From positions 248,001 to 312,000 of the forward strand of contig NZ_PTIX01000003.1 of NCBI RefSeq assembly GCF_002934265.1: a stretch of 64,000 bases of DNA, given 5' to 3'. The translations under genes and the position numbers were made by a program. A model generated the notes under the pieces. That model had not been told where the DNA came from. It saw only the letters and a list, made by a program, of their open reading frames with translations, and did not search any database. This document shows, piece after piece, positions 63,488-64,000 of this stretch. How positions within the stretch are numbered: the first letter of the stretch is position 1; the number at the start of each line of letters is the position of its first letter. The DNA is from Actinokineospora auranticolor. GTDB lineage: Bacteria > Actinomycetota > Actinomycetes > Mycobacteriales > Pseudonocardiaceae.

Positions 63488-63934
63488 ATGACCGCGAAAG
63501 CACGCAGATGCGCAGGTGTCCTGGCCGCGACCGCAACCATGACGGCCCTGGCGGCGTCCCCGGCCACCGCCGCCGTGGATCCGGGGTGGTACCACCTCCG
63601 CTCCACCGTCCGGGGGACCTGCGTCCCCAACACGGTCCCGACGACCCTCCAGGGCTGCGGCGGCACGGACACCGCCTGGGTCGTGGACACCGACGGCACC
63701 ACCGGCTACCGCATCTCCTACGACGGCCAGTGCCTCAACAGCGCGCAGGACAAGGTGTGGCTGTCGTCGTGCGACACGGGCACCCAGTACTGGGACATCC
63801 AGCTCACCCAGTCCGGCACCGCGCTCAAGCTGACCAACGTCTCCGGCCGCGTCCTGTCCGTCTCCGCCGCCAAGGTCCTCACCGTCAAGCCGACGGGCGC
63901 CGCTGAGCAGTCCTGGACCCTTGTGCCGCTCTGA
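63488..63934 (+). CDS. Secreted ricin-type lectin-like protein
   Basis: The 148-residue product has a signal peptide (basic MTAKARRCAG, hydrophobic stretch, cleavage near SPATAAVD) and a small beta-trefoil-like domain with QxW-type motifs (TQYWDIQL and EQSWTLVPL) and paired Cys (GTCVPN, QGCGG, GQCLN, SSCDTG). Probably an extracellular carbohydrate-binding protein. ATG start. It ends 66 bases before the window edge. Confidence 0.8.
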   Translation: MTAKARRCAGVLAATATMTALAASPATAAVDPGWYHLRSTVRGTCVPNTVPTTLQGCGGTDTAWVVDTDGTTGYRISYDGQCLNSAQDKVWLSSCDTGTQYWDIQLTQSGTALKLTNVSGRVLSVSAAKVLTVKPTGAAEQSWTLVPL

Positions 63935-63968
63935 TCCGACCCCGGCGGGAGCCGCCTCCCCGGCGGCT

Positions 63969-64000
63969 TCAGCCGGGCAGTTCGGCGGCGGCGTCCACGG
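63969..64000 (-). CDS. Possible C-terminal end of a minus-strand gene (partial)
   Basis: On the minus strand the last bases read VDAAAELPG then TGA. The frame is open to the window edge and a small GC stem lies just beyond the stop (63950-63966). Too short to identify. Confidence 0.35.
   Translation of the reverse strand, partial: VDAAAELPG

Overview
The window is high-G+C actinobacterial DNA with many GTG starts, leaderless-type promoters and an actinobacterial LexA box. It most likely comes from a filamentous member of the Pseudonocardiaceae (inference). Support: an SsgA-family sporulation/division gene; the order pcrA, M23 peptidase, sucC-sucD, DUF5336, DUF6350, purN-purH, which I recall from the Mycobacterium tuberculosis Rv0949-Rv0957 block; and folD-DUF3017, icd, trpS, YihY and a PBP5-type carboxypeptidase, which recall Rv3330-Rv3356. 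The genus cannot be read from the sequence.

Layout. 1-14.9 kb: end of the PcrA helicase, a serine hydrolase, an M23 peptidase, an unrecognised polytopic membrane protein coupled to a small B12-domain-like protein, succinyl-CoA ligase, and late purine synthesis. 15.5-22.4 kb: the ImuA'-ImuB-DnaE2 translesion mutasome, with LexA boxes at both imuA' and imuB. 22.8-23.7 kb: an intact IS5-type insertion sequence sitting inside a dispersed intergenic repeat. 24-31.8 kb: a universal stress protein, a pentapeptide-repeat protein and a 6.6-kb gene for a repeat-rich TNT-domain (NAD glycohydrolase toxin-like) protein. 31.8-41.4 kb: transporters, regulators, folD, mdh, an inositol-phosphatase-family enzyme, a TetR/oxidoreductase pair and an SsgA-like protein. 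41.4-47.8 kb: lipoprotein, Ser/Thr kinase, HhH-GPD protein, DUF1801 protein, and a YciI/ECF sigma pair in which the sigma factor is fused to a truncated tyrosine-recombinase-like domain; this ends at a block of much lower G+C. 47.8-64 kb: membrane hydrolase, acetyltransferase, isocitrate dehydrogenase, exonuclease III, an MNT antitoxin with a broken HEPN partner, a subtilisin, TrpS, YihY, a D,D-carboxypeptidase and several small membrane or secreted proteins.

The genes are mostly core metabolism (TCA cycle: sucCD, mdh, icd; one-carbon and purine: folD, purN, purH), cell wall (M23, carboxypeptidase) and DNA repair (pcrA, imuA', imuB, dnaE2, HhH-GPD, xthA). Between them lie unusual non-coding stretches: two perfect 8-bp tandem arrays (11 and 16 copies), a pyrimidine-skewed tract, a GGATCC-rich low-complexity region, a long hairpin, and a dispersed repeat carrying DnaA-box-like 9-mers. 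The strongest candidates for undescribed biology are the giant TNT protein, the sigma/recombinase fusion beside the low-G+C block, and the repeat family. All functions are read by eye from motifs and context; no search was run.
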